Source: a bacterium (GTDB taxonomy: Bacteria; Myxococcota_A; UBA9160; UBA4427). Taken from it: a stretch of DNA of 64,000 nt. The position numbers were made by a program, and so were the translations under genes. Each line of letters starts with the position of its first letter. Positions within the stretch are counted from its first letter, which is position 1. The notes under the pieces are model-generated. The model had not been told where the DNA came from and did no database searches. It saw only the letters and a list, made by a program, of their open reading frames with translations. Below are positions 42,772-52,162 of this stretch, piece after piece. The stretch is from positions 62,001 to 126,000 of the forward strand of contig JANSYR010000005.1 in NCBI GenBank assembly GCA_024742285.1, given 5' to 3'.

Positions 42772-43757
42772 TCGTTCAGCGATTGAGACAAGCGGGCGTG
42801 CTCGGGATGAACCAGCGAAACTTCGACTACGTTCAGGGGTTCAACGATCGTCGTCTCTACCCGGTCGTCGACGACAAGGTGCGGACGAAGGAGATGTGCG
42901 CGGAGGCAGGCGTTCCGACGCCCGAGACCCTCGCCGTCGTGACGCAGCTCCACGAGATCCGTTCGCTCGAGACCCGCCTGGAGCGCGAAGACGCTTTCGT
43001 GATCAAGCCGGCGCGCGGGTCGCAGGGCAATGGCATCCTCGTGGCGACCGATCGCTGCGACGACCACTGGCAGCGCGCGAGTGGTCGCCCGATCACGCGC
43101 GAGGACCTCCACTTTCGCGTCTGCGAGATCCTCTCCGGGCTCTACTCGCTGTCGGGGCAGCCCGATCACGCGCTGGTCGAAGAATGCCTGCACGTGCATC
43201 CCTCTCTCTCCCAGGTCGTACACGGCGGCGTTCCCGACCTTCGCGTGATCGTTTTCCGGAGGCACCCCGTCATGGTCATGCTTCGCCTGCCGACCCGGGC
43301 GGCGGACGGTCGCGCGAATCTCCACCAGGGCGCGATCGGCGTAGGCTTGTCGCTGATCGACGGTCGACCCCTGGGAGCGGTGTGTGAATCGAGCCCGATC
43401 GAGATCCATCCGGACACCAACGCCCGCCTCGCCGACATCGAAGTCCCCGATTTCGCCGGCCTGCTGCGGATCGCGACCGTCGCTGGCACGTTCAGCGAGC
43501 TAGGCTACGTCGGCGTCGATCTCGTCCTCGATGCCGAGCGCGGCCCGGTAATCCTCGAGCTGAACGCGCGGCCAGGCCTCGCGATCCAGCTCGCGAACGG
43601 AGCCGGCCTCGCGCGCAGGCTGTCCTGGCTCGACGAGGCGATCGACGAGTCGGCGCCGCTCGAGGATCGAATCGATTTGGCGAGAAGGGCGGAAATCGAA
43701 TGCCGCGGCCGAACGCGTACGAGCTTCTCTCCGGCGTGCTCCTCGCATGTGCGGTGA
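42768..43757 (+). CDS. RimK-like ATP-grasp ligase (alpha-L-glutamate ligase-like)
   Basis: A 329-residue ATP-grasp protein: lysine in FVIKPARGSQGNGI, a metal-binding acidic segment VGVDLVLDAERGPVILELNARPG, and an N-terminal FNDRRLYPVVDDKVRTKEMC that matches the glutamate-ligase-like family paired with the inactive transglutaminase protein. It would ligate an amino acid to a carboxylate using ATP; the acceptor is unknown. ATGA overlap with the upstream gene implies coupling. Confidence 0.85.
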   Translation: MIVQRLRQAGVLGMNQRNFDYVQGFNDRRLYPVVDDKVRTKEMCAEAGVPTPETLAVVTQLHEIRSLETRLEREDAFVIKPARGSQGNGILVATDRCDDHWQRASGRPITREDLHFRVCEILSGLYSLSGQPDHALVEECLHVHPSLSQVVHGGVPDLRVIVFRRHPVMVMLRLPTRAADGRANLHQGAIGVGLSLIDGRPLGAVCESSPIEIHPDTNARLADIEVPDFAGLLRIATVAGTFSELGYVGVDLVLDAERGPVILELNARPGLAIQLANGAGLARRLSWLDEAIDESAPLEDRIDLARRAEIECRGRTRTSFSPACSSHVR

Positions 43758-44959
43758 TGAGCGGAGTGGCGCACGCCCAGACGTACGACGTGGAGTACGC
43801 GGCGAAGATCCTGCCCGACACGGGGATCGCGCGAGTGACGATCACCGTGGCGCAGCGCGATGCACAACTCATCGAAGTCTCCTCCGCCCTCGAAGGAGAC
43901 CATTGGTTCGATTTCGCCGCAGACGGCGAGCTCGAGACTCCGGAAGCAGGCGGCTTTCGGTGGCTCGTCCCGCCGCGCGGCGGCGTCCTCGAGTACTCCG
44001 CGCGCATCGACCGCGTGCGGGGCGAGGAGGGGTACGACTCCCGCTGCATGCCGGATTGGATGCTGACGCGCGCGGAAGACCTCTTCCCGCCGATGGCGGC
44101 GAGGTTCGCGTCCGGTGCACGAGCGAATTCGACGATGCTCCTCGACGTCCCTCCGCGATGGGATCTGGTCTCCGCGTTCGAATCCGAAGGGGTGAACTTC
44201 GTCGTCGAGCAAGCGGGACGAAGTCTCGACCAGCCGAAGGGGTGGCTCCTGGCGGGTCGGATCGAGCGACTCTCGGAGACGATCGCGGGAAGTGTCGTCA
44301 CCATCGGAGCGCCCAGGCGCCACGCCGCGCGTCTTCGTGACACGATGACCGTGCTGCGCTTCACGCTTCCGACGCTGGCCGAGGCAGCGGGCAGGATGCC
44401 CGCGCGAATCGCGATCGTGGTCGGCGACGACCCGATGTGGCGCGGTGGCCTCGCCGGGCCGGATTCGCTGTTCCTGCACGCCGATCGGCCTTTCATCGAC
44501 TCCGACGGGACGAGCCCGCTGATCCACGAGCTCGTTCACGTCATCACGCATGCGCGAAACGCGCCCGGCTACGACTGGCTCGTCGAGGGGCTGGCCGAGT
44601 ACTACGCGCTCCAGGTGCTGAGACGGAGCGGCGCGGTCAGCGAACGGACGCACGCGGAGAGCCTCGAACGTCTCCGCGAGCGAGGAGAGTCCGTGCGACG
44701 ATTCGTCGGGGAATCGTCCGGAGCGGAGACGGCGCGCGCCGTCTGGCTGATGCATCGGCTAGACGAGACGATCCGCACCGAGACGCAGGGCGAGTTCGAT
44801 CTCGATTCGGTCCTCGCGGCGTTGGTGGAGGACGTGACCGTGCTCGACCGCGAGCGCCTTCTGGAGGCGATCGAGCGGACCACGGGCGTCGGTGCGTCCG
44901 CGCGTACGATCCTCGATTCAGCGCCGGACTCGGAGCCCCGGTTCGCCGTCGCGCCGTAG
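43700..44959 (+). CDS. Exported zinc metallopeptidase with HExxH...E motif (M1/M61-like)
   Basis: A 419-residue protein with an N-terminal signal (LLSGVLLACAVMSGVAHAQ, cleavage about residue 26) and a gluzincin active site: H276-E-L-V-H280 and E296 in YDWLVEGLAEYYA. The spacing of 15 residues between the second His and the Glu is slightly short for M1 but plausible for an M61-like fold. It is predicted to be periplasmic. It overlaps the ATP-grasp gene by 58 bp, so it belongs to the same unit, in the place where other proteobacteria have a retropepsin-like protease. Confidence 0.75.
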   Translation: MPRPNAYELLSGVLLACAVMSGVAHAQTYDVEYAAKILPDTGIARVTITVAQRDAQLIEVSSALEGDHWFDFAADGELETPEAGGFRWLVPPRGGVLEYSARIDRVRGEEGYDSRCMPDWMLTRAEDLFPPMAARFASGARANSTMLLDVPPRWDLVSAFESEGVNFVVEQAGRSLDQPKGWLLAGRIERLSETIAGSVVTIGAPRRHAARLRDTMTVLRFTLPTLAEAAGRMPARIAIVVGDDPMWRGGLAGPDSLFLHADRPFIDSDGTSPLIHELVHVITHARNAPGYDWLVEGLAEYYALQVLRRSGAVSERTHAESLERLRERGESVRRFVGESSGAETARAVWLMHRLDETIRTETQGEFDLDSVLAALVEDVTVLDRERLLEAIERTTGVGASARTILDSAPDSEPRFAVAP

Positions 44960-45231
44960 GGCGGAGGCGCGCTCCTGCGGCACTGTCTCGGCGAAAGTCC
45001 GAGCCCGACCGAGTCGATGGTCGACGCCGGCCCTGCCGGAGTCAGTGGATTCTCGCGGAGGGTGGCGGAGCTCGGGACTCGCCGGAGGCGTTCGAACCGA
45101 GGCGAGGTCGCTCCGCGTCCGGTCGTCGGCTGGCCGACCCTTCAGAAAGGACTAAGGTCACTGCGACCAGCACGACGGAGCGCGCGGGTTCGCCGCGGAA
45201 GTCGGTGCACGGTCTCATGGAGGACGAGAGA

Positions 45232-45459
45232 GTGAAGATGGGTAGATTGACCGGGCTGGCGCTACTTGGAATCGTGATCGCGATCTTCCTTGCCGGATGC
45301 GACGACAAGAGCGGATTCGAGCAGGCGGGCGAAGAGATCGACGAGGCGATCGAGGATACGCGCAACGGCGGCGAGACCCTTGGGAACAAGATCGACGACG
45401 CCATCGACGACGTACGCGAGGGAGCCGAGGACGCCAAGCGCGAACTCCAGGGAAACTGA
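45232..45459 (+). CDS. Small charged lipoprotein
   Basis: A 75-residue product with a lipoprotein signal peptide (LTGLALLGIVIAIFLAGC) and a short, strongly charged helical mature part with repeats of the type EEIDEAIEDTRNGGETLGNKIDDAIDD. It would be anchored in the outer or inner membrane, perhaps binding envelope components like entericidin-type or YtxH-like peptides; no family is certain. GTG at 45232 has GGAGGA 8 bases upstream; ATG at 45217 or 45238 are alternatives. Confidence 0.7.
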   Translation: MKMGRLTGLALLGIVIAIFLAGCDDKSGFEQAGEEIDEAIEDTRNGGETLGNKIDDAIDDVREGAEDAKRELQGN

Positions 45460-45534
45460 ACCGGGGCGCGCTCGAGGGCGCTCGTCGCGTAGCTCCAGGC
45501 GTCGTCGGTTGCGTCGGTTGCGTCGGTATCGGTC

Positions 45535-48500
45535 CTACCAGGTGTCGACGAAGCTTCGCCGGCCCTTCGGGATCGGACCGAAGGCGTCGAGGCCACGCAG
45601 GATGCGGTCGCGGGTCTCCGCCGGGTCGATCACGGCGTCGAACTCGAGCGCGGCCGCCGCATTCAACGCCTTGCCCTTGTCGTACATGACCCCGACGAGC
45701 TTCTCGAAGAGCGCGTTCCGTTCTTCGTCCGTCGCGCAGGCGTCGAGATCCTTCTTGAAGCCCAGATTGACGGCCCCCTCGAGGCCCATTCCGCCGATCT
45801 CGCCGGTCGGCCAGGCGACCGTGTCGAAAGGCGCGGTGAAGCCGCCGCCGGCCATGGCCTGGGCGCCGAGGCCGTAGCCCTTGCGCGTGATCACGCAGAA
45901 GAGCGGGACCGAGACGTTCGCGCCGACCGTGAAGAGCCGTGAGACCTTGCGGACCTGCTGACGCGCCTCGATGTCCGGGCCGACCATGAAGCCGGGGGTG
46001 TCGCAGAGCGAGACGACCGGCAGGCCGAAGGCGTCGCAGAGCTGGAGGAAGCGCGCGGCCTTCTCGCCGCCCTCGTCGTCGATCGCGCCGCCGAGGTACA
46101 TCGGGTCGTTGGCGACGAGCCCGACCGGTCGGCCCTCGATCCGGACCAGCGCCGTGACCATGCCCGGCGCCCAGGCGCGGCGGAGCTCGAGCACGCTGTC
46201 CAGATCGCAGAGGCCGGCAATCAGCTCGCGCACGTCGTAGATCCGGCGGCGGTTCTCGGGAATCACGTGGCGCAGGATCCGTGGGTCGGGTGCCTCCCAG
46301 CCTTCGGTCTCGCCCTGGAAGTAGGCGAGGTACTTCTTCGCGACGACGGCCGCCTCCTCTTCGTCCTCGACCAGGATGTCGATCACGCCGTTCGGTGCCT
46401 GGACGGAGGTCGGGCCGATCTCCTTCGGCGAATAGACGCCGAGGCCGCCGCCCTCGATCATGGCCGGGCCCCCCATGCCGAGACACGCATCGCGGGTCGC
46501 GATGATCACGTCGGCGCAGCCCGCGAAGGCGGCGCTCCCGGCGAAGCAGTAGCCCGACACGACGGCGACCCGCGGCACCTTGCCCGAGAGCTTCGCGAAG
46601 GCGGAGAAGCTGGTGATGTTCAGCCCCGCGACGAAGACGTCGCTCGCGTCGGTGTCGTTCGGCCGCCCGCCGCCGCCCTCCGGATAGAAGATCACGGGCA
46701 TCCGGCCGTGCTCGGCGATCTCGAGGATCCGGTCGATCTTCTTGTGGTGGAAGAAGCCCTGGGTCCCGGCGAGGACCGTCGCGTCGACGACCAGCAGGGC
46801 GCAGCGGGCCGCGTCGGCGTCGAAGAGGTCGCCATTGACGCGGCCGGTGCCGGTGATGATCGCGTCGGCCGGGGTCTTCGCCTGGAGCTCTCCGACCGGC
46901 CGGATCTTCTTCATGGCGGCGATCGCGAGGGCGCCGTATTCCGAGAAGCTGCCCTCGTCGCAGACGGCGGCGAGGTTCTCGCGGGCCGTGCGCTGGCCGC
47001 GGGACCTTCGCCGCTCGACGGCCTCGGGGCGGGCGGCGTCCTGGAGGAGGGCGCCGCGGGCGCGGACGGCTTCGAGGTCGGGTCGGATCCGGTCGAGATC
47101 GAGCGCGGCGCGTACGCCATCGTCGCTCCCGGTGTCCGCGGACGCGGCGAGGGCGAGCAGGACCTGATCTTCCGCGACGACGTCGCCGACCTCGGCGAAG
47201 CACGCCGCGACGGTCCCGCCCGTGCTCGCTTCGATCACGTGTTCCATCTTCATCGACTCGAGGACCGCGAGGGGCGCGCCCGCGGCGACGAGATCTCCGA
47301 CCGCGACGTTCCACTCGAGGACGGTTCCGATCAGCGGTGCACGAACGGCGATCTGCTCGTCCGGGAGATCCGGCTCGGCGACCGTCGTCGGTCGGTCGGG
47401 GACCGGCTCACTCGTGTCCCCTCCTCGATCCGCGCGCTCGGCGCGGGCGGCCGCCCGTCGCGCGGCCTCGTCGGCGAGCTCGCGCGCGTGGGCGTCGACG
47501 AAGCGGGTCGTCGCCGCGCCCGACAGCGTCTCCGGGCGTTCGACCAGGGCCGCGAGCCAGTCGAGGTTCGTCGCGGGGCCGGTGATCCGGAACTCGTCGA
47601 GGGCGCGCCGGAGGCGCGCCGCGAGGCGGAACTCGTCGTGGTCCGAGCGTACGATCAGCTTGGCGAGGAGGGAATCGAAGGCCGGGTGGGGCGCGAGGCC
47701 TTCGCGCAGCGCGGCGTCGACCCGGATCCCGGGGCCGCTGGCCGGGCGCCAGGTCGTGATCGTCCCGCTGCTCGGGTGGGCCTCCCCTTCGCCGTCGAGG
47801 GTCTCCGCGAGAATACGGAGCTGGACCGCGCGACCGCGGCATGGCGGCGCGGTGTCGAGTCCGAGCTCGGCGAGCGTGCGACCTTCGGCGAGGGCCAGCT
47901 GGACGTCGACGAGGTCGACGCCGGTGATCTCCTCGGTGACCGTGTGTTCGACCTGGAGTCGTGCGTTCGCCTCCATGAAGAACGCTTCGCCGCCGGCGTC
48001 GACCAGGAACTCGAAGGTCCCTACGCCGACGAAGCCGGCCGCCTTGGCGAGGGCGCGGGCCTCTTCGATGAGTCGATCGCGGAGGGGCGCGGCGAGGCCC
48101 GGTGCCGGGGCGAGCTCGACGAGCTTCTGGTGGCGGCGCTGGAGGGAACAGTCGCGCTCCCAGAGGTGACCGATCGCGCCGCTCTCGTCGGCCACGATCT
48201 GGATCTCGATGTGTCGCGCATCTTCGACGACGCGCTCGGCGTAGAGCGTGCCCACGCCGAAGGCCCGCTCGGCTTCGGAGGCGCAGCGTTCGAAGTGCCC
48301 CGCGACGTCGTCTCCCTGCTCGATCCGGCGCATGCCGCGGCCACCGCCACCGGAGACGGCCTTCAACAGGATCGCGACCCCGTCCGGCTGGGCAGCGAGG
48401 AAGGCCTCGACGGCTTCGACGCTCGCAGGGGCCTCGACGCCGGGGACGACGGGAACGTTCTGTCGCGTCGCGAGTGCGCGCGCGGCGTCCTTGTCGCCGA

Positions 48501-48840
48501 AGAGGGCGAGGGCCTCCGGCGAGGGCCCGACGAAGGTGAGCCCCGCGTCCGCGCAGGCCCGGGCGAGGTCCGCGCTCTCCGAGAGGAAGCCGTAGCCCGG
48601 ATGGAGCGCGTCGCAGCCCTCGGCCTTCGCCACGCGGATCAGGTCGGCGGCGTCGAGATAGGCGGCCGCGCCCCGTCCGGCGAGGGGGACGATCGCGTCG
48701 GCGCCGTAGCCTTCGGCGAGGGCGGCGTCTTCTGGCGCGTGGACTGCGACGGACTCGACGCCACGCTCTCGGGCGGTGCGGGCGATGCGCAGGGCGATCT
48801 CGCCGCGGTTCGCGATCAGCAGGCGTCGGATCGGGGGCAT
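45535..48840 (-). CDS. Single-polypeptide acyl-CoA carboxylase (biotin carboxylase + BCCP + carboxyltransferase)
   Basis: A 1101-residue fusion. Residues 1-450 are the biotin carboxylase ATP-grasp (ANRGEIALRIARTARE, GGGGRGMR, EVQVEHTVTEE-type QVEHTVTEEITG). Then comes a biotinyl domain with ESMKMEH, and a carboxyltransferase (crotonase-like beta and alpha halves) from about residue 620 to the end (GGGGRPNDTDASDVFVAGLN, GGGFTAPFDTVAWPTGEIGGMG). All three activities needed to carboxylate acetyl- or propionyl-CoA are present in one chain. The substrate is not determined. The CoA-transferase gene ends 1 bp before its start, making an operon. Confidence 0.9.
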   Translation of the reverse strand: MPPIRRLLIANRGEIALRIARTARERGVESVAVHAPEDAALAEGYGADAIVPLAGRGAAAYLDAADLIRVAKAEGCDALHPGYGFLSESADLARACADAGLTFVGPSPEALALFGDKDAARALATRQNVPVVPGVEAPASVEAVEAFLAAQPDGVAILLKAVSGGGGRGMRRIEQGDDVAGHFERCASEAERAFGVGTLYAERVVEDARHIEIQIVADESGAIGHLWERDCSLQRRHQKLVELAPAPGLAAPLRDRLIEEARALAKAAGFVGVGTFEFLVDAGGEAFFMEANARLQVEHTVTEEITGVDLVDVQLALAEGRTLAELGLDTAPPCRGRAVQLRILAETLDGEGEAHPSSGTITTWRPASGPGIRVDAALREGLAPHPAFDSLLAKLIVRSDHDEFRLAARLRRALDEFRITGPATNLDWLAALVERPETLSGAATTRFVDAHARELADEAARRAAARAERADRGGDTSEPVPDRPTTVAEPDLPDEQIAVRAPLIGTVLEWNVAVGDLVAAGAPLAVLESMKMEHVIEASTGGTVAACFAEVGDVVAEDQVLLALAASADTGSDDGVRAALDLDRIRPDLEAVRARGALLQDAARPEAVERRRSRGQRTARENLAAVCDEGSFSEYGALAIAAMKKIRPVGELQAKTPADAIITGTGRVNGDLFDADAARCALLVVDATVLAGTQGFFHHKKIDRILEIAEHGRMPVIFYPEGGGGRPNDTDASDVFVAGLNITSFSAFAKLSGKVPRVAVVSGYCFAGSAAFAGCADVIIATRDACLGMGGPAMIEGGGLGVYSPKEIGPTSVQAPNGVIDILVEDEEEAAVVAKKYLAYFQGETEGWEAPDPRILRHVIPENRRRIYDVRELIAGLCDLDSVLELRRAWAPGMVTALVRIEGRPVGLVANDPMYLGGAIDDEGGEKAARFLQLCDAFGLPVVSLCDTPGFMVGPDIEARQQVRKVSRLFTVGANVSVPLFCVITRKGYGLGAQAMAGGGFTAPFDTVAWPTGEIGGMGLEGAVNLGFKKDLDACATDEERNALFEKLVGVMYDKGKALNAAAALEFDAVIDPAETRDRILRGLDAFGPIPKGRRSFVDTW

Positions 48841-48841
48841 G

Positions 48842-51262
48842 TTATTCGATGGCTCCGGCGATCACGAGCTCGGTGATCGCGTCGTCGTCGAGACCGAGGA
48901 TCTCTCCGAGGATGGACTGGTTGTGTTCGCCGAGGCCCGGGCACGGGGAGAGGACGCCGGGGGTGGCGGAGAGGTGCATGCGCGGCGCCTCGTAGGGGAG
49001 CAGGCCGTGGCTTCCGTACTCGATCGGCACAAAGTGCTCTCGTGCGGCGAGCTGGGGGTCGGCGAAGGCGCCGGGGCTGTCGATCACGCGGTGCGCCGGG
49101 ACCCCCTCCGATTGGAGCGCGGTCTCCACCTCCCCCAGATCGCGGTCGCGGGTCCAGGACTCGATCTCCTGGTCGAGGGCGGCGCGGTGCTCGAGTCGGG
49201 CTTCGGGCGTCGCGAAACGCGGGTCGCTCTCCCAGCTCCGCCCGGCGATCTTCGCGAGCGCCTGCCATGCGTCGTCGTCCGGTGCCGCGATCGCGAGCCA
49301 CCGCTCGTCGCCGTCCGCGGCATAGACGCCCGACGGTGCATGGTGCGGCGAGGCATTGCCACGGGCCTCGAGGATCCGACCGTTCACCGTGTAGTCGAGA
49401 ATCGCCGAGCCCAGGAAGTGCATCGAGCACTCCGCCTGGGAGAGATCGATGTGCTGGCCCAGGCCCGTGCGCTTGCGGTGCTCGAGGGCCGCGAGAATCG
49501 CCGGGGTCGCGAAGCGGGGCGAGACATAGTCGGTGTAGGCCATGAAGGGCGCCGAGGGGTTGCGGTCGGGCCAGCCGGTCACGAATCCGAAGCCGGCGAG
49601 CGCCGAGCCCATCGTTCCGTAGCCGGCCAGCAGGCGTTGGGGGCCGGTTCCGCCGCAAAGGGAGCTCGAGAGCATGACGAGATCCGGCCGCCGTTCTCGA
49701 AGGCGCGCCCAGTCGAGCCCGAAGCCCTCCATCGCTTTCGGCGAGAAGTTCTCGACGACGACGTCCGCCCAGTCGATCAGGCGCTTCGCGACGTCGATCC
49801 CCTCCGGCGTCTTCAGGTTCAAGCCGATCGACTGCTTCCCGAGATTCACGTTGGAGAAGTTCGCGGTGTTCTCCGGGCCGGGGACGTCGTCGACGTAGGG
49901 GCCGTTGCTCCGGAGGGCATCCGGCGCGCTCGAGGCTTCGACCTTGATGACCGTCGCGCCGAAGTCGGCGAGCAGGCGCGTGATCGCGGGGCCCGCGTAG
50001 ACCCAGGTGAAGTCGAGGACCTTGAGGCCTTCGAGGGGAGGGCGGCGCGCGCCGTCTCCGATGGACTCCGAGGGTTCCGTCGGCGTCCACGCGCCGTTCC
50101 AGCCGCCGAGGGCGGGGGCCGGACGATCGATCGTGAGGGGCGTCTCGCTGAAGCGGGCGAAGGGGCCCGGCAGACGCACGGGGCGATCGGCGCCGGGCTG
50201 CTCGACCGTCCGCCAGAAGTCCCGGGCTGCGAGCTGCTCGGATTCGACGAGGTCCTGCACGTTCGAGAGAGGGACGATCAGCAGCCTGCGTTCGAAGGCG
50301 GCGGCGAAGAGCTCGGCCTTCGTCTTCGTTCGCGTGAAGCGCTCGATCGCCTCCATCACCGCTTCGTGGGCCTCGACCGTCGTGTGACCGCCGAGGAACT
50401 TCGCGCCGTAGGCGACCCAGTCCTCGGCGCGGAGCACGTCGTTCGACATTCCCTCTTCGTCCATCCAATCGAAGAAGCGCTGGGTCGAGTACCCGATCGG
50501 GACACCGAAGAGCAGGGTGAGGTTGACGTAGCCGTCCTTGCAGGGATAGATGAAGCGCAGGCGATAGCCGGCGACGGCGACGCCGCCCCCGGACCGCGAC
50601 ATCTGCGTCCCTCGCCAGCCGTGGGCCAGGACCCCGGACTGACCGGACTGCATCATCGAGATCTGTGCCGACACATCGACGTGTTGGCCGCGTCCGGATC
50701 CTTCGCGCTCGGCGAGAGCGATCAGGATGCCGCTCGCGGCATCGCCGCCGGCGTGGAGGAACGCCTGGGGAACGCTGCAGGTGAGCGGTGCGCGATCGGC
50801 GTCACCCGTCATCCACATCGCGTGGGACGCGGCGGTGACCGTGAGGTCCGTCGCCGCCCAGTCGCGCTTGGGGCCCGTCTCGCCGAAGGGCGAGACCGTC
50901 GCCACGACGAGGCGTGGATGGCGCTTCCGCAGCGCCTCCGGTGCGAAGCCCGCCACGCGAAGGTCGGGGAAGCTTCGATCGTCGATCCACACGTCGGCGG
51001 CCGCTGCGAGGTCGGTCAGGCGATCGCGGCCGGCCTCACTCGCCAGGTCGATCTCGACGGAGGCCTTGCCGCGATGGGTCGCCCAGAACTCGAGGCTGCG
51101 CTCGGGGTCGGGCGTGTCGCCGGCGAAGGGACCGAGGCCGCGGGACGCGGCGCCTCCGGGCGGCTCGACGAGCACGACCTCGGCGCCGAGGTCCGAGAGG
51201 ATGCGGCCGGCGACGCTGGCGCCGCCGTCGGTCAGGTCGAGCACACGCAAATGGGAGAGCAT
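48842..51262 (-). CDS. Fused double-domain CaiB/BaiF CoA-transferase
   Basis: An 806-residue protein with two class III CoA-transferase domains: residues 1-400 (LRVLDLTDGGASVAGRILSDLGAEVVLVEPP) and about 415-806 (LKVLDFTWVYAGPAITRLLADFGATVIKVEA). A candidate nucleophilic Asp is visible in domain 2 (AYTDYVSP), and in domain 1 AGGDAASG could serve. Ordinary members work as dimers of single-domain chains; here both halves are in one polypeptide. It is the first gene of the operon with the fused carboxylase, so it may activate the acid that the carboxylase then uses. Confidence 0.87.
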   Translation of the reverse strand: MLSHLRVLDLTDGGASVAGRILSDLGAEVVLVEPPGGAASRGLGPFAGDTPDPERSLEFWATHRGKASVEIDLASEAGRDRLTDLAAAADVWIDDRSFPDLRVAGFAPEALRKRHPRLVVATVSPFGETGPKRDWAATDLTVTAASHAMWMTGDADRAPLTCSVPQAFLHAGGDAASGILIALAEREGSGRGQHVDVSAQISMMQSGQSGVLAHGWRGTQMSRSGGGVAVAGYRLRFIYPCKDGYVNLTLLFGVPIGYSTQRFFDWMDEEGMSNDVLRAEDWVAYGAKFLGGHTTVEAHEAVMEAIERFTRTKTKAELFAAAFERRLLIVPLSNVQDLVESEQLAARDFWRTVEQPGADRPVRLPGPFARFSETPLTIDRPAPALGGWNGAWTPTEPSESIGDGARRPPLEGLKVLDFTWVYAGPAITRLLADFGATVIKVEASSAPDALRSNGPYVDDVPGPENTANFSNVNLGKQSIGLNLKTPEGIDVAKRLIDWADVVVENFSPKAMEGFGLDWARLRERRPDLVMLSSSLCGGTGPQRLLAGYGTMGSALAGFGFVTGWPDRNPSAPFMAYTDYVSPRFATPAILAALEHRKRTGLGQHIDLSQAECSMHFLGSAILDYTVNGRILEARGNASPHHAPSGVYAADGDERWLAIAAPDDDAWQALAKIAGRSWESDPRFATPEARLEHRAALDQEIESWTRDRDLGEVETALQSEGVPAHRVIDSPGAFADPQLAAREHFVPIEYGSHGLLPYEAPRMHLSATPGVLSPCPGLGEHNQSILGEILGLDDDAITELVIAGAIE

Positions 51263-51400
51263 CGGTCCTCCGGGCCTGCGTCCGGCCGGGTCGCGGCCCG
51301 CTCAGTATGGTGCAGATCGGGATCGAATTGGTCACCATCGAGCGTCCGTGCGGCGACGCTGCGTCCTCGTTCGGGTGGCCCGAATCCCGAGAGGAATCCC

Positions 51401-52039
51401 ATGCTCGACCTCGATCCCGATACCCTGCTGACGACGACCCGCGCGGTCCGGAAACGTCTGGACTTCGACCGTCCGGTTCCGCGCGAGCTGATCCAGGAAT
51501 GCCTGGAGATCGCCTTCCAGGCGCCCAACGGCGGGAACATGAACAACTGGCGCTGGATCGTCGTCGACGACCCGGAGCTCGTCGCGAAGGTCGCGGCGAT
51601 CTACAACGGCGGGCTCGACGACTACATCGCGACCCTCGACCAGAGCGGCGGCTATCCCGGTGCCGTCGTGCCGCGGGCGGACCTGATCAGCACGTCGGTC
51701 GACCATCTTCGGGAGAACTTCCACCGCCTCCCCGCGGTGCTCTTGCCGGTCTTCGCGGGACGGATGGAGGAGGCGAACCTCTTCTTCCAGGCAAGCGGCT
51801 GGGGCTCGATCATCCAGTCGGTCTGGAGCTTCATGCTCGCCCTTCGGGCGCGGGGGCTCGGCAGCGCCTGGACGACCGGGCACCTCTGGCGGGAGGCGGA
51901 CCTCGCGAAGCTGCTCGACATCCCCGGTCACTTCACGCAGGTCGGGCTCTTTCCGATTGCCTATACGATCGGCACCGATTTCAAACCGGCGTTTCGAAAG
52001 AACTCGGCGGAGGTCATCGGCTGGAACGGATTCGGCTGA
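51401..52039 (+). CDS. Nitroreductase-family FMN-dependent oxidoreductase
   Basis: A 212-residue nitroreductase-fold protein. TTTRAVRKRLDFDRPV is the FMN phosphate-binding start, APNGGNMNNWRWIVV a typical strand, and GLGSAWTTGHL the C-terminal flavin-contact segment. It should reduce nitro, quinone or enone groups with NAD(P)H and FMN. ATG at 51401 has GAGAGG upstream. It is divergent from the CoA-transferase gene, with 138 bp between them. Confidence 0.87.
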   Translation: MLDLDPDTLLTTTRAVRKRLDFDRPVPRELIQECLEIAFQAPNGGNMNNWRWIVVDDPELVAKVAAIYNGGLDDYIATLDQSGGYPGAVVPRADLISTSVDHLRENFHRLPAVLLPVFAGRMEEANLFFQASGWGSIIQSVWSFMLALRARGLGSAWTTGHLWREADLAKLLDIPGHFTQVGLFPIAYTIGTDFKPAFRKNSAEVIGWNGFG

Positions 52040-52084
52040 ATCGCGTTCATTCGCCTACGAAAGTGGGTGAAATCGCCCGAGACG

Positions 52085-52113
52085 TTGACACTTCCCGCTT
52101 CGGTGGCTATGTA
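52085..52113 (+). promoter_or_regulatory. Strong sigma-70 promoter of the tetR-RND operon
   Basis: TTGACA and TATGTA with exactly 17 bp between them, about 50 bp before the TetR start. This is the closest match to the sigma-70 consensus in the window. Confidence 0.82.
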
Positions 52114-52118
52114 ACGGT

Positions 52119-52134
52119 GGTCAAACGACTGACC
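52119..52134 (+). promoter_or_regulatory. Candidate TetR operator
   Basis: Inverted repeat GGTCA-N6-TGACC placed 5 bp after the -10 hexamer. A TetR-family repressor bound here would block transcription start or clearance, giving autoregulation of the operon. Confidence 0.65.
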
Positions 52135-52162
52135 GCCCGTCAAGTCACAGGACCCCCGTTCA

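Noticed and set aside
48776-51400. Long plus-strand open frame upstream of the nitroreductase
   Set aside because: It is the shadow of the minus-strand CoA-transferase gene; the nitroreductase start at 51401 has its own RBS and family-typical N-terminus.
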